In this document: positions 44,913 through 53,788 of the stretch, in pieces
Layout: each line of letters begins with the position of its first letter
Numbering within the stretch: position 1 is the stretch's first letter
Source: Vallitalea maricola
GTDB taxonomy: Bacteria; Bacillota; Clostridia; Lachnospirales; Vallitaleaceae
Length of the DNA stretch: 64,000 nucleotides
NCBI RefSeq assembly: GCF_036985595.1
Contig: NZ_BTPU01000060.1
Span: 1 to 64,000, forward strand
Reading direction: 5' to 3'
Made by a program: the position numbers and the translations under genes
The notes under the pieces: model-generated
The model's database searches: none
What the model was told of the DNA's origin: nothing
What the model saw: only the letters and a program-made list of their open reading frames with translations

Positions 44913-45875
44913 ATGAAGTCTTTACAAGAGTATAGAAATTTTTATAATGATAGGTTAAAACCTAAGTTGGATGATATTGAAAAACAAAGAACTGAAATAA
45001 GAAGTAAGAGGAATAGAGCTTTGATTATCTATTTTTCCATAGCTGCAATAATAGCTATAATTATTATATCGTCCACAAGATCACCATTTGCAATATTCAT
45101 TATATTTGGGCTGATTATCATTGGATTAATGATTGTTTCTAGTTTCAGTGGTAATTTTAATAAGATATTCAAGACAGAGATAATCAATGAAGTTATCAAG
45201 TTCTTTGGAGAAGATTTAACTTATACACCAAAAGAGCATATAACAGAAAGAGAATATAAACAATCCAATCTTTATGGAAGTTATGACAGATATAATGGAG
45301 AAGATTTGATTTCTGGAACTATATTTGTAACAGATGAAGATGAGAAAAATGGAAATGGCATTAATGTAAGGATGTCTGAACTACATACTGAAGATAGACA
45401 TACAGACAGCGAAGGTAAAACACATTATTCAACTATATTCAAAGGCGTTTTTATGATAGTTGATTTTAATAAATCATTCAAGAGTTCAACATATGTACTA
45501 AAAGACAGTGGCATATTGAATTGCATAGGAGGAAAATCTGGAACTAGTAGAGTCAAGCTGGAAGATGTAGAGTTTGAAAAAGAATTTGAAGTATACAGTG
45601 AAGATCAGATTGAAGCAAGATACATATTAACACCTAGTTTTATGGAAAAACTTAAAAGATTAAAAGATAAAGCAGATGGAGAAATGAGAATTGCTTTTAG
45701 GAATAATCAAATGTATTTAACTATATATACTTATGACAACCTACTAGAAGCAAGCCTTGGACAGTCACTAGAAAAATTTGAGGATTTGGCAGTATACTAT
45801 GAACAATTGAATTTTTATTTTAGCATTATTGAGGATTTGAGTCTTAATAATAATATATGGAATAAAGATTATTAA
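44913..45875 (+). CDS. DUF3137 membrane protein
   Basis: A 320-residue protein with a basic coiled N-terminus, two adjacent hydrophobic segments at about residues 33-75, and a large soluble C-terminal domain containing GSYDRYNGEDLISGTI and a region FEVYSEDQIEARYILTPSFMEKL. That motif is characteristic of DUF3137 proteins, which commonly stand next to lemA. ATG 44913 is preferred over TTG 44910, given GGGGGA upstream. Function is unknown. Confidence 0.8.
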   Translation: MKSLQEYRNFYNDRLKPKLDDIEKQRTEIRSKRNRALIIYFSIAAIIAIIIISSTRSPFAIFIIFGLIIIGLMIVSSFSGNFNKIFKTEIINEVIKFFGEDLTYTPKEHITEREYKQSNLYGSYDRYNGEDLISGTIFVTDEDEKNGNGINVRMSELHTEDRHTDSEGKTHYSTIFKGVFMIVDFNKSFKSSTYVLKDSGILNCIGGKSGTSRVKLEDVEFEKEFEVYSEDQIEARYILTPSFMEKLKRLKDKADGEMRIAFRNNQMYLTIYTYDNLLEASLGQSLEKFEDLAVYYEQLNFYFSIIEDLSLNNNIWNKDY

Positions 45876-45960
45876 GAGATTTATCTAAGGTATCGTGGTA
45901 AGTGGATAATTAAGTAAGTATAGAGGTGTTCTATACTAGAAAAATTAAGGAGAGATGAGA

Positions 45961-46512
45961 ATGATTTATGTAGTTATTGGAGTTGTACTAGTATTTTTGA
46001 TTGGTATTATGATGTATAACAGTATCGTTAGAAAGAAGAATCAAATAAAGAATGCTTTTGCAGGGATTGATGTTCAACTAAAAAAACGTTATGATTTGAT
46101 TCCTAATCTTGTAGCAACTGTTAAAGAGTATATGCAGCATGAAAAAGAGTTATTGAATCGTATTACAGAGTTGAGGACTAAGGCAAGTAGTCCTAATCTA
46201 AGTAATAATGAGAAATTACAATTAGACCAACAGACTAACTCAGCAATGAAAGAATTCAATGTAGCAGTGGAAAATTATCCAGACCTAAAAGCTAATACTA
46301 ACTTTGTTAATTTACAAAGAACTCTTTTTGAAGTAGAAGAGCAGTTATCTGCGGCTAGAAGATTCTATAACTCAGCAGTAACTGATTATAATAATAGTAT
46401 CATGACTTTCCCTAGTAATGTAATTGCTTCTATTGGTGGTTTTAAGAGTGAAGAAGTATTCAGTATTAGTAGTGAAGAGAGAGAAAATGTTAGTGTGAAG
46501 GATTTGTTTTGA
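45961..46512 (+). CDS. lemA: LemA-family membrane protein
   Basis: A 183-residue protein with an N-terminal transmembrane helix (about 3-22) and a long helical coiled-coil bundle. The family signature VRKKNQIKNAFAGIDVQLKKRYDL is present in pieces (QLKKRYDLIPNLV, then YNNSIMTFPSNVIASIGGF). ATG 45961 is preferred over 45955, because AAGGAGAG abuts the latter. It is 85 nt after the DUF3137 gene, with which it forms the usual pair. The family's biochemical role is unknown. Confidence 0.92.
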   Translation: MIYVVIGVVLVFLIGIMMYNSIVRKKNQIKNAFAGIDVQLKKRYDLIPNLVATVKEYMQHEKELLNRITELRTKASSPNLSNNEKLQLDQQTNSAMKEFNVAVENYPDLKANTNFVNLQRTLFEVEEQLSAARRFYNSAVTDYNNSIMTFPSNVIASIGGFKSEEVFSISSEERENVSVKDLF

Positions 46513-46558
46513 TAAGGGAATAAAGATGGAATAATAATGTCGTGTTATGGTGTGATTT

Positions 46559-46603
46559 AACTAAACGGTACAATGGATTAATATTGTACAGTTTAGTTTT
46601 TTT
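46559..46603 (+). terminator. Strong terminator after lemA
   Basis: Sixteen bases at 46559-46574 pair with 46583-46598 (one mismatch), with a long T-run. It separates lemA from the tail-like module. Copies of ATGTCGTGTT occur on both sides of it (46538 and 46660). Confidence 0.85.
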
Positions 46604-46770
46604 GTTGTATTAATCTGGTTTAGAGCTATTGTTTATAATTTGGAAAACGTGTCGTGTTAATGTCGTGTTGCATGATGTTATTATTAATTCAAGCAAAACA
46701 TGTTTTTGATAGTAATTAATACGTACGTTATTGAATTATAAAATATTAAACAATTTAGGAGGTATCAACA

Positions 46771-47181
46771 ATGCCACAATATACATCAAATATGGATTTG
46801 TATAAAGTAGATTTAGAAACAGATGGTAATTCCACATTTAATATTAAGACTATGTTGAATGATAATTGGGATAAGATTGATAGTAAATATGATGAACAGG
46901 AGGGGAGGATAAGAGGAAATAGCGAGGTTGTTAATGAGGTTAAAGAGGATATAGGTGATAAGAGTGAGTTAAAGACTGAGGAAAAGAGTAGTTTGGTTGG
47001 GGCGGTTAATGAGGTTAGTACGGGTATGGCTGATATTGCGAACGATGTAAGCGACAATACTACTGCTTTAGCTACCAAAGAAAATATCCTAAATACTGAC
47101 CAAAAGAGAAAGATTACCTTATCAACATCTAGTCCTAGTGGAGGTACTAATGGAGACATATGGATAAAATATAAAGCATAG
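46771..47181 (+). CDS. Phage tail-fibre/base-plate-associated protein
   Basis: A 136-residue soluble protein with a helical, heptad-like middle (NEVKEDIGDKSELKTEEKSS) and the C-terminal phrase STSSPSGGTNGDIWIKYK. That phrase is common at the end of short tail-fibre proteins in clostridial prophages. The N-terminus MPQYTSNMDLYKVDLETDGN is also typical of this group. RBS AGGAGGT precedes ATG 46771. It opens a four-gene module without other phage genes nearby. Confidence 0.75.
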   Translation: MPQYTSNMDLYKVDLETDGNSTFNIKTMLNDNWDKIDSKYDEQEGRIRGNSEVVNEVKEDIGDKSELKTEEKSSLVGAVNEVSTGMADIANDVSDNTTALATKENILNTDQKRKITLSTSSPSGGTNGDIWIKYKA

Positions 47182-47194
47182 GAGATGAAAATAA

Positions 47195-48016
47195 ATGAGT
47201 ATTAGCGTAAACGTTGATGGTAGCAAAGAGATGAATAAGGGCTATGTTAATGTTAATGGTAGTTGGAAGGATATTGATAAGATATTTTGTAATATAAATG
47301 GTAATTGGAAAGAGGGGTATAAGAAAAGTCCAGATTCATTTATTCGTGTTTTTACATCATCTCAAATCTGGAAAGTACCAGAAGGAGTTGAAAAAATTGA
47401 TGTATTCATAGTTGGCGGTGGTGGAAATGGTAATACAGCAGAATACTATGGTAACGAGAACCTTTACGCAAGCGGAGGCGGAGGCGGTTCAGGACATGTT
47501 GACTATATATTAGATTTTTCTTTAGAAACGTATTTTGAATCAGGTGTTTCCGTAACTATTGGAGGTGGAGGCGGGGGGATTACCCGTTTTGGATCATTAT
47601 CTGCAGGCGGTGGATATGGTGGCATTCAAAGGAGTGGTGGAAGTTCAGGAGGTTCAGGTGGAGGTGGAGGTGGAAATTCAAAGCACGTTCAAACTGAATA
47701 TCGTTCTGGCGGTAATGGAGGTATTAATGGAGGTTCAGGTAAAGGTGGTTGGGGAAATAATGGTGGTACAGGAAGTGGAATAAGTACCCTTTGCCCAATT
47801 AATAATGTTTACTATGCTGGAGGAGGCGGCGGTGGTACAGCAAATATAAATTATTCAATAGGTACTGCTTCTCATGGTGGTGGAAATGGTGGATATTATA
47901 CAGGAAAATCAGCAACTGCAAACACTGGAGGTGGTGGAGGTGGTTCTGGTAAAGACACGAAAGAAAGCGGATATGGAGGTAGCGGTGTTGTTATAATAAG
48001 ATATAGAGAGGAGTAA
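47195..48016 (+). CDS. Glycine-rich phage tail-tip adhesin-like protein
   Basis: A 273-residue protein. The N-terminus (about 1-50) repeats NVNGSWKDI and NINGNWKEGY. A central and C-terminal glycine-rich region (about 70-270) has many GGGGG tracts and ends SGYGGSGVVIIRY. This composition resembles receptor-binding or tail-tip adhesins with polyglycine sandwich domains, as in some T-even adhesins (inference). RBS AGGAGATG precedes ATG 47195. It is 13 nt after the tail-fibre gene and 7 nt before the next. Confidence 0.72.
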   Translation: MSISVNVDGSKEMNKGYVNVNGSWKDIDKIFCNINGNWKEGYKKSPDSFIRVFTSSQIWKVPEGVEKIDVFIVGGGGNGNTAEYYGNENLYASGGGGGSGHVDYILDFSLETYFESGVSVTIGGGGGGITRFGSLSAGGGYGGIQRSGGSSGGSGGGGGGNSKHVQTEYRSGGNGGINGGSGKGGWGNNGGTGSGISTLCPINNVYYAGGGGGGTANINYSIGTASHGGGNGGYYTGKSATANTGGGGGGSGKDTKESGYGGSGVVIIRYREE

Positions 48017-48023
48017 GAGTATT

Positions 48024-48356
48024 ATGAGATATGCTTTAATCAAAAATAACATAATAGAAAATATTATTGTTGCAGATTATACAATGGCAAATATGATAGG
48101 TAATCAAGACGGATATGATGAAGTAATAAATTGTGATAATTATCCTGTAAGCGTTGAGGATATATATGAAGATGGTTCTTTTTTGACATCAAAAGACTAT
48201 GTAGATGAAGAGGGTAGAGTTTTAATTCCAAAAAGAACAGTAATTCAGAGAGATACAACAAGTGAGGAAAAATACAGCATGTTAAAAGCAGAGAATACAA
48301 ATATGCAAGAAATTATTGACCAATTATTAATTGATTGTTTAATGGGTGGTGAATAA
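48024..48356 (+). CDS. Small phage tail protein (fibre assembly-type)
   Basis: A 110-residue acidic protein. The start MRYALIKNNIIENIIVAD and the Tyr/Asp-rich body resemble small tail-fibre assembly proteins of clostridial phages; no enzymatic motif is seen. RBS GAGGAGTAAG precedes ATG 48024. It lies between the glycine-rich adhesin and an XkdX-like gene. Confidence 0.65.
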   Translation: MRYALIKNNIIENIIVADYTMANMIGNQDGYDEVINCDNYPVSVEDIYEDGSFLTSKDYVDEEGRVLIPKRTVIQRDTTSEEKYSMLKAENTNMQEIIDQLLIDCLMGGE

Positions 48357-48357
48357 T

Positions 48358-48480
48358 TTGTTTGAGAGACTAAAAATATTGTATAAGAAAGATAAAGTTA
48401 ATGAAGATGGATTAGCAAAAGCAGTAAATAAAAAATGGATTACACAGGAACAAAAAGAACAAATAGTTAGTGCGTCATAG
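48358..48480 (+). CDS. XkdX-like small phage protein
   Basis: A 40-residue protein starting with TTG at 48358, behind GGGTGGTG. Sequence features are MFERLKILYKKDK, GLAKAVNKKW and WITQEQKEQI, matching XkdX proteins of PBSX-type prophages (from memory). It closes the tail module and begins one nt after the stop of the previous gene. Its 3' end overlaps a hairpin. Confidence 0.72.
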   Translation: MFERLKILYKKDKVNEDGLAKAVNKKWITQEQKEQIVSAS

Positions 48481-48497
48481 GATACCATTACGCACTA
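48468..48497. terminator. Hairpin at the end of the tail module
   Basis: TAGTGCGT (48468-48475) pairs with ACGCACTA (48490-48497), overlapping the XkdX stop codon. It separates the module from a convergent minus-strand gene; T-runs are weak. Confidence 0.5.
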
Positions 48498-48507
48498 ATA
48501 AACAAAA

Positions 48508-48729
48508 TTATCCATCATCATCATTTCCACCTTCATTACCATTTCCTTCTTTGGAAGGTGAAAATATAAAATGAATATAATGCTTAAAAGTTCCAAATAT
48601 AGTTTTAGCTTCAGTATATGTATTGATTTTTTTGATCTTATCTAATTTAACAAGAGATAATACTTTGTATATAATAAGAAGCATTAGAGCTAAATTCAAT
48701 AATATTAATGGTGGTAAGTAACTTGTCAT
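48508..48729 (-). CDS. Small single-TM protein of unknown function
   Basis: A 73-residue protein. One hydrophobic helix lies near the N-terminus (about 5-30, LPPLILLNLALMLLIIY), followed by a basic stretch and an acidic Gly/Asn/Asp tail. I do not recognise a family. ATG 48729 is favoured by AAAAGGTG 6 nt upstream; a GTG at 48738 overlaps that RBS. It is convergent with the tail module, so a holin-like role is possible but unsupported. Confidence 0.55.
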   Translation of the reverse strand: MTSYLPPLILLNLALMLLIIYKVLSLVKLDKIKKINTYTEAKTIFGTFKHYIHFIFSPSKEGNGNEGGNDDDG

Positions 48730-48945
48730 ATTTATCACCTTTTTATATAAAAATTATATTTATAAGAGTATATGTCCAAATATACAAGCTTAGAACAAAA
48801 ATATAAGAAAAAAATAACATAATAGTAAATATGTAATTGAAATACAGGGATTAAAGTGATATTATATTGGTTATATATTGTATAAAATATATAACTAATA
48901 ATAATGAATTATTATAATTATACACAATAAGAGAGGTAGAAAAAG

Positions 48946-51729
48946 ATGAAATTATTTAATAAGATTATTGCTATAATGATAGTGTTTGCATTAATGTTCA
49001 ATGTAAGTTTTTGTGAAAGTTTAGCTGCAGAACAAGATAATACAATATCAACTAATATACAGGATAATTCATTGGATGATGTGAATTGTGAACAAAGTAA
49101 TGATAACAATCAAGTTTGTTCAGAACAAGTTAAACCAGAAGTACCATACATAGAAAAAGAACAAAACGATATGGTAGTATTTGTAGATGATGGAATAGAA
49201 TATATGCCAATCCAATATAGATATGATTTTACAAATACAGAAAATCAAGTAAATGAAGTAAGTGCTGCTATAGATGACAGAAATTTGTATATCAAGTTGA
49301 AGTATACAGCAAGTGCAAATAATACTCTATGTGTATTCCTACAAGGAGATGTACCAGGATTAAAAGAAATATATCAAAATGGTACCAAAACAGGAGATAA
49401 TACAGTTATAATAAAGTTGAATAAAAAGAAAATGTTGAACTATGAAGCGGGATTAGCTGTGAATACAGGAGATAGTAATTTTATATTTATAGATAAAGCC
49501 TTATTAGATGAAATATGCTATGACCCTAATAATAATGATGACGGTTCAGAAGAAGATGATAAACTAGAAGTACCATACATAGAAAAAGAACAAAATGAGA
49601 TGGTAGTATTTGAAGACGATGGAATAGAATATATGCCAATTAAATATTTCTATGATTTTGCAAATACAGAAAATCAAGTAAATGAAGTAAGTGCGGCAAT
49701 AGATAACAGAAATGTGTATATTAAATTAAAATATACAGCAAGTAAAAATAATATTCTATGTGTATTCCTACAAGGAGATGCACCAGGATTGAAAGAATTA
49801 TATCAAAACGGTACCAAAGCAGGAGATAATACAGTAATCATAAAACTGAATAAAAAGAGAGTACTAAATTATGAAGCAGGATTAGCTGTAAATACAGGAG
49901 ATAGAAATTTTATACTTATAGATAAAGTTTTATTAGATGAAATATGCTATGACCCAAATAATAATGATGACGGTTCAGAAGAAGATGATAAACTAAAAGT
50001 ACCATACATAGAAAAAGAACAAAATGAGACGGTAGTATTTGAAGACGATGGAATAGAATATATGCCAATTAAATATTTCTATGATTTTACAAACACAGAA
50101 AATCAAGTAAATGAAGTAAGTGCGGCAATAGATAACAGAAATGTGTATATTAAATTAAAATATACAGCAAGTAAAAATAATCTTCTATGTATATTCCTAC
50201 AAGGAGATGCACCAGGATTAAAAGAATTATATCAAAACGGTACCAAAGCAGGAGATAATACAGTTATAATAAAGTTGGATAAAAAGAAAGTGTTGAACTA
50301 TGAAGCGGGATTAGCTGTGAATACAGGAGATAGAAATTTTATATTTATAGATAAAGCCTTATTAGATGAAATATGCTATGACCCAAATAATAATGATGAC
50401 GGTTCAGAAGAAGATGATAAACTAGAAGTACCATACATAGAAAAAGAACAAAATGAGATGGTAGTATTTGAAGACGATGGAATAGAATATATGCCTATTA
50501 AACATTTCTATGATTTTGCAAATACAGAAAATCAAGTAAATGAAGTAAGTGCGGCAATAGATAACAGAAATGTGTATATCAAGGTGAAGTATACAGCAAG
50601 TGCAAATAATCTTCTATGTGTATTCCTACAAGGAATTGCACCAGGATTAAAAGAATTATATCAGAACGGTACCAAAGCAGGAGATAATACAGTTATAATA
50701 AAGTTGAATAAAAAGAAAGTATTGAACTATGAAGCGGGATTAGCTGTAAATACAGGAGACAGAAATTTTATATTTATAGATAAAGCTTTATTAGATAAAA
50801 TATGCTATGATCCTAATAATGATGACGATGAAGATGAACAAGACGAAAATAAGGTACCATATATAGAAAAAGAACAAAATGAAGTAGTAGCATTTGGTGA
50901 TGACGGGATTAAATATATGCCAATTAATCATAATTGTGACTTTACAGATACAGAAGATAAAGTAGATGAAGTTAGTGCAGCAATAGATAATGAGAATATA
51001 TATATCAAGTTAAAATATACAGCAAATGCAGATAATTATCTATGCATATTCTTACAAGGAGATACTCCTGGATTGAAAGAAATATATCCAAATGGTACTA
51101 AAGCAGGAAATAATACAGTAATAATAAAATTAAATAGAAAAAATGTATTAAACTATACAGCAGGATTAGCTATTAATATAGGAGATAGAGAATTTATATT
51201 AATAGAAAAATCTTTATTGGATAATATATGCGATGATTCTAATAATAGTAACAATGACGATAATATTAAAAAATATAATGATGTCAATAGAAATATTGAT
51301 TTTAGAGTATTACCTTATGTCAATAAAGAACAGAATGATTTAATTGTATTTGAAGATGACAATATAGAATATATGCCAATTTCCTATGGAGTTGAATTTG
51401 ATGAAAAACAATGTATAGTAAATGATATAGGAGCTGTAGTAGACGATAACTGTGTTTATATAAAAATGAAGTATGAATCAAGTGAAATGACAGATATAGG
51501 TATTTTCTTACAAGGTAATGCAGAAGGTCTTCAAAAATTTTATAAACAAGGTGTAAAACAAGGTGAAAACACTGTAATTATAAAGCTAGATAAAATGACT
51601 GCTTTAAATTATCCAGAAGGCATAGGCATAATTATAGGAGATAGAAACTATGTATTTATTGAAAAACAACTTATAGATATAATGTGTTTAATAGATGTTA
51701 GACTAATAAATAAATTACCAGTAGATTAG
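48946..51729 (+). CDS. Secreted protein of six ~143-residue tandem repeats
   Basis: A 927-residue protein with a signal peptide (1-28, MFNVSFCESLAA cleavage region) and a short Asn/Gln-rich spacer. Six repeats start at residues 66, 209, 352, 495, 637 and 789. Each begins with VPYIEKEQN, contains VFEDDGIEYMPI, then CVFLQGDAPGLKELYQNGTKAGDNTVIIKL and ends NYEAGLAVNTGDRNF with an Asp/Asn-rich linker. Repeats 2-4 are nearly identical, including at nucleotide level; repeat 6 is the most diverged. No sortase or S-layer anchor and no enzymatic motif is visible. The repeats look beta-rich and adhesin-like. Function is unknown. RBS GAGAGG precedes ATG 48946. Confidence 0.85.
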   Translation: MKLFNKIIAIMIVFALMFNVSFCESLAAEQDNTISTNIQDNSLDDVNCEQSNDNNQVCSEQVKPEVPYIEKEQNDMVVFVDDGIEYMPIQYRYDFTNTENQVNEVSAAIDDRNLYIKLKYTASANNTLCVFLQGDVPGLKEIYQNGTKTGDNTVIIKLNKKKMLNYEAGLAVNTGDSNFIFIDKALLDEICYDPNNNDDGSEEDDKLEVPYIEKEQNEMVVFEDDGIEYMPIKYFYDFANTENQVNEVSAAIDNRNVYIKLKYTASKNNILCVFLQGDAPGLKELYQNGTKAGDNTVIIKLNKKRVLNYEAGLAVNTGDRNFILIDKVLLDEICYDPNNNDDGSEEDDKLKVPYIEKEQNETVVFEDDGIEYMPIKYFYDFTNTENQVNEVSAAIDNRNVYIKLKYTASKNNLLCIFLQGDAPGLKELYQNGTKAGDNTVIIKLDKKKVLNYEAGLAVNTGDRNFIFIDKALLDEICYDPNNNDDGSEEDDKLEVPYIEKEQNEMVVFEDDGIEYMPIKHFYDFANTENQVNEVSAAIDNRNVYIKVKYTASANNLLCVFLQGIAPGLKELYQNGTKAGDNTVIIKLNKKKVLNYEAGLAVNTGDRNFIFIDKALLDKICYDPNNDDDEDEQDENKVPYIEKEQNEVVAFGDDGIKYMPINHNCDFTDTEDKVDEVSAAIDNENIYIKLKYTANADNYLCIFLQGDTPGLKEIYPNGTKAGNNTVIIKLNRKNVLNYTAGLAINIGDREFILIEKSLLDNICDDSNNSNNDDNIKKYNDVNRNIDFRVLPYVNKEQNDLIVFEDDNIEYMPISYGVEFDEKQCIVNDIGAVVDDNCVYIKMKYESSEMTDIGIFLQGNAEGLQKFYKQGVKQGENTVIIKLDKMTALNYPEGIGIIIGDRNYVFIEKQLIDIMCLIDVRLINKLPVD
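49141..51720 (+). repeat. Six tandem ~429-bp coding repeats
   Basis: Units begin at 49141, 49570, 49999, 50428, 50854 and 51310, with exact 429-bp spacing for the first three steps. Near-identical copies in units 2-4 imply recent unequal recombination or gene conversion. Confidence 0.9.
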
Positions 51730-51736
51730 TAAACAG

Positions 51737-51788
51737 AAAGCCTAGAAGTCCTTATATAACAAGATAACAAGGGGTCTAGGCTTTTGCT
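51737..51788. terminator. Bidirectional terminator after the repeat gene
   Basis: AAAGCCTAGA (51737-51746) pairs with TCTAGGCTTT (51775-51784), with T-rich and A-rich flanks. It separates convergent genes. Confidence 0.8.
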
Positions 51789-51828
51789 CATCTTCTCTAA
51801 AAACTATTCTTAAATTAACTTTTGTTTT

Positions 51829-53334
51829 TTATTGTTGTTTAATAAGATTATAAACGTATTCAAGCTGAGTATCTATTTTTTTCATATAATCATCATAGGT
51901 CAACTCTACTGGATAATCAGGTTTAACCCCAGATACAAGTGGTATATTTTTAACGGGTTCTTCATGCATAATGAGTTGCTGCAATGGTATAGTCAGTTGT
52001 AATTTTGTATTTGGAAGATAATATGTAGGAAGAATACCTGCTGTTGTGCTATAGTAATTTCCAGAAGCTTCTTCTCCCACTAAATATCCATTTTTTAACT
52101 CTTGAATTCTTTGAGGGAAGATAGACCCACAAGAAAATGATCCTCCGTCTACTAGAGCATATACATTACCTTTGAAATTATTTTCTTTCATAGGTTCAAT
52201 TTGTTCTAAATCATAAGAATAAAGAGCTTCTTTAATAAGTTTGACCCCTTCTTCTGTCAATTGTTCTTCTGTCATTCCTTCGAGTTCTGATAGAGATTCT
52301 TTTAATTGGGTAAAACTTTCCAAGCTTTGTTGACTTTCAGGTGTGAGCAAATCATTTCTTACTAAGTCATAATCTTTAATTGTTTCACTTTTTATAGCAT
52401 TGAATGGTTGTGATTTTACATATGCCAATATATAATTTAGAAGTTCAAGATCTCCACCTAAATTTCCTCGTACGTCAAAGATTATATTTTTTATTTTAAG
52501 GTAGTTAACATCTTCAAAGAATTTATCAACATATAATTTAAAACCGTCGTAATCACTAGGAGCAAAAGTAAAAATTCTAAGAACAGCAGCATTTTTTTCT
52601 GGGTGGAATTCTGCTTTTAAAGGTTCTAGTGGATTGCCATAAGAGTCTTTAATATAATTGGAATGTGCGAAAGTATAGATTTTCTGTGTATCCACATCCT
52701 CAGATTTAATAACCACTGTTTTAATCTTATTATCTTTCATGTCTTTATATTTAATTGTATGTTTATCTGTATACTTAATCATTTGTGGATATAGAGAATC
52801 CAGCATAGCTTCAAGGATTTTATAGTTTAAACCATTTGTTCCAGTTTCACTTCCAGTAGAATACATTAATTTGGATACGATATCATCTACTTTATCGCCA
52901 TTTATTTCAAGAATTTCAGCTCCTACAGGAATATAATCATTTATGAAATCACAATACATTTTTTTGTTAATAAATTTAACTTTCAATGGTAAATATGATT
53001 TATCCTCGTTTGTATTCATTGAAAATCTATTACTTGACATGATTGATGTATGACCATCATTGATGGCATTGACTATATAGGATAACTCATTGTAAAAATC
53101 ACGAATGGTTGTTTTGTCATTTATCTTAGATTTAGCTTTTAAAAATAGTTCGTCTAGTTTTTCTTTTTTTACACTTTCATATAGATTCCCATGATTCTTT
53201 TCTAGTAATTCTTCAAAGACTTGTAAATCTGCTAGGTATGCTTCTTTACTATACTTTAATTCTTCTCCGTAAGCAGTTGTCGCCGTAAACGACAACATAC
53301 AGATGATAATAAAACTACTGATTATTCTTTTCAT
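51829..53334 (-). CDS. Secreted S41-family peptidase-like protein
   Basis: A 501-residue exported protein with signal peptide (1-22, SFTATTAYG). An N-terminal helical region (about 25-120) resembles the tri-helical part of tail-specific proteases. The S41 core has FDVRGNLGGDLELLNYI and VDGGSFSCGSIFPQ, with the nucleophile probably Ser399 or Ser401. The C-terminus has IPLVSGVKPDYPVE, typical of S41 peptidases. A PDZ-like stretch (about 125-165, EILEINGDKVDDIV) is present. RBS AAGGAGG precedes the ATG. It probably processes surface or secreted proteins. Specificity is unknown. Confidence 0.85.
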   Translation of the reverse strand: MKRIISSFIIICMLSFTATTAYGEELKYSKEAYLADLQVFEELLEKNHGNLYESVKKEKLDELFLKAKSKINDKTTIRDFYNELSYIVNAINDGHTSIMSSNRFSMNTNEDKSYLPLKVKFINKKMYCDFINDYIPVGAEILEINGDKVDDIVSKLMYSTGSETGTNGLNYKILEAMLDSLYPQMIKYTDKHTIKYKDMKDNKIKTVVIKSEDVDTQKIYTFAHSNYIKDSYGNPLEPLKAEFHPEKNAAVLRIFTFAPSDYDGFKLYVDKFFEDVNYLKIKNIIFDVRGNLGGDLELLNYILAYVKSQPFNAIKSETIKDYDLVRNDLLTPESQQSLESFTQLKESLSELEGMTEEQLTEEGVKLIKEALYSYDLEQIEPMKENNFKGNVYALVDGGSFSCGSIFPQRIQELKNGYLVGEEASGNYYSTTAGILPTYYLPNTKLQLTIPLQQLIMHEEPVKNIPLVSGVKPDYPVELTYDDYMKKIDTQLEYVYNLIKQQ

Positions 53335-53788
53335 TTGTTGTGCCTCCTTATTAATTTTTAATATGTTTTTTATTTAGATTAATTTACTATCTTTATAGAT
53401 ATTACTTTATAAAGATGAATTATGGAATTAATTACCATAATTATATAATAGATTATTAATCTTAATTAATTCTTAAATTAATCTGAAACTTTTCTTGTTT
53501 TTATATAGAATTATATTTTTTTATTTCATAGAGTGATGAGGTAATATTATAAATCCTTGATCTATATTTAAGATTTAGTAGATAATATGGAATACGTTTA
53601 GTTTAATATTAAGATTTAATTAAGGAATATTTAAGCAATTATTCAAAAATGAATAGTAGAATATAATCCGAGAAGGGTATAAGCCAAAAGAGATATTCTA
53701 GATTGAGTCTAATGTAGTTTTAATAAAAGTCTTAGAATATGATACCTAGAAAAGATGAAGATTATTAATCAGTAAGGAGGAATTAAGT
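53335..53788. other. Gene-free gap between divergent secreted-protease genes
   Basis: About 450 nt of AT-rich DNA between divergently transcribed genes. A TATAAT at 53662-53667 has only a weak -35 (TTATTC). No RNA gene or convincing operator was found. Confidence 0.5.

Noticed and set aside
47559..47783. A second gene inside the glycine-rich gene in another frame
   Set aside because: It is a Val/Glu-rich by-product of GGN-type glycine codons with no RBS of its own.
46771..48480. A complete prophage
   Set aside because: Only tail-tip-type genes are present; no integrase, packaging, head, sheath or lysis genes are found on either side.
49141..51720. CRISPR array or non-coding satellite
   Set aside because: Repeats are 429 bp, in frame, and encode a continuous secreted protein.
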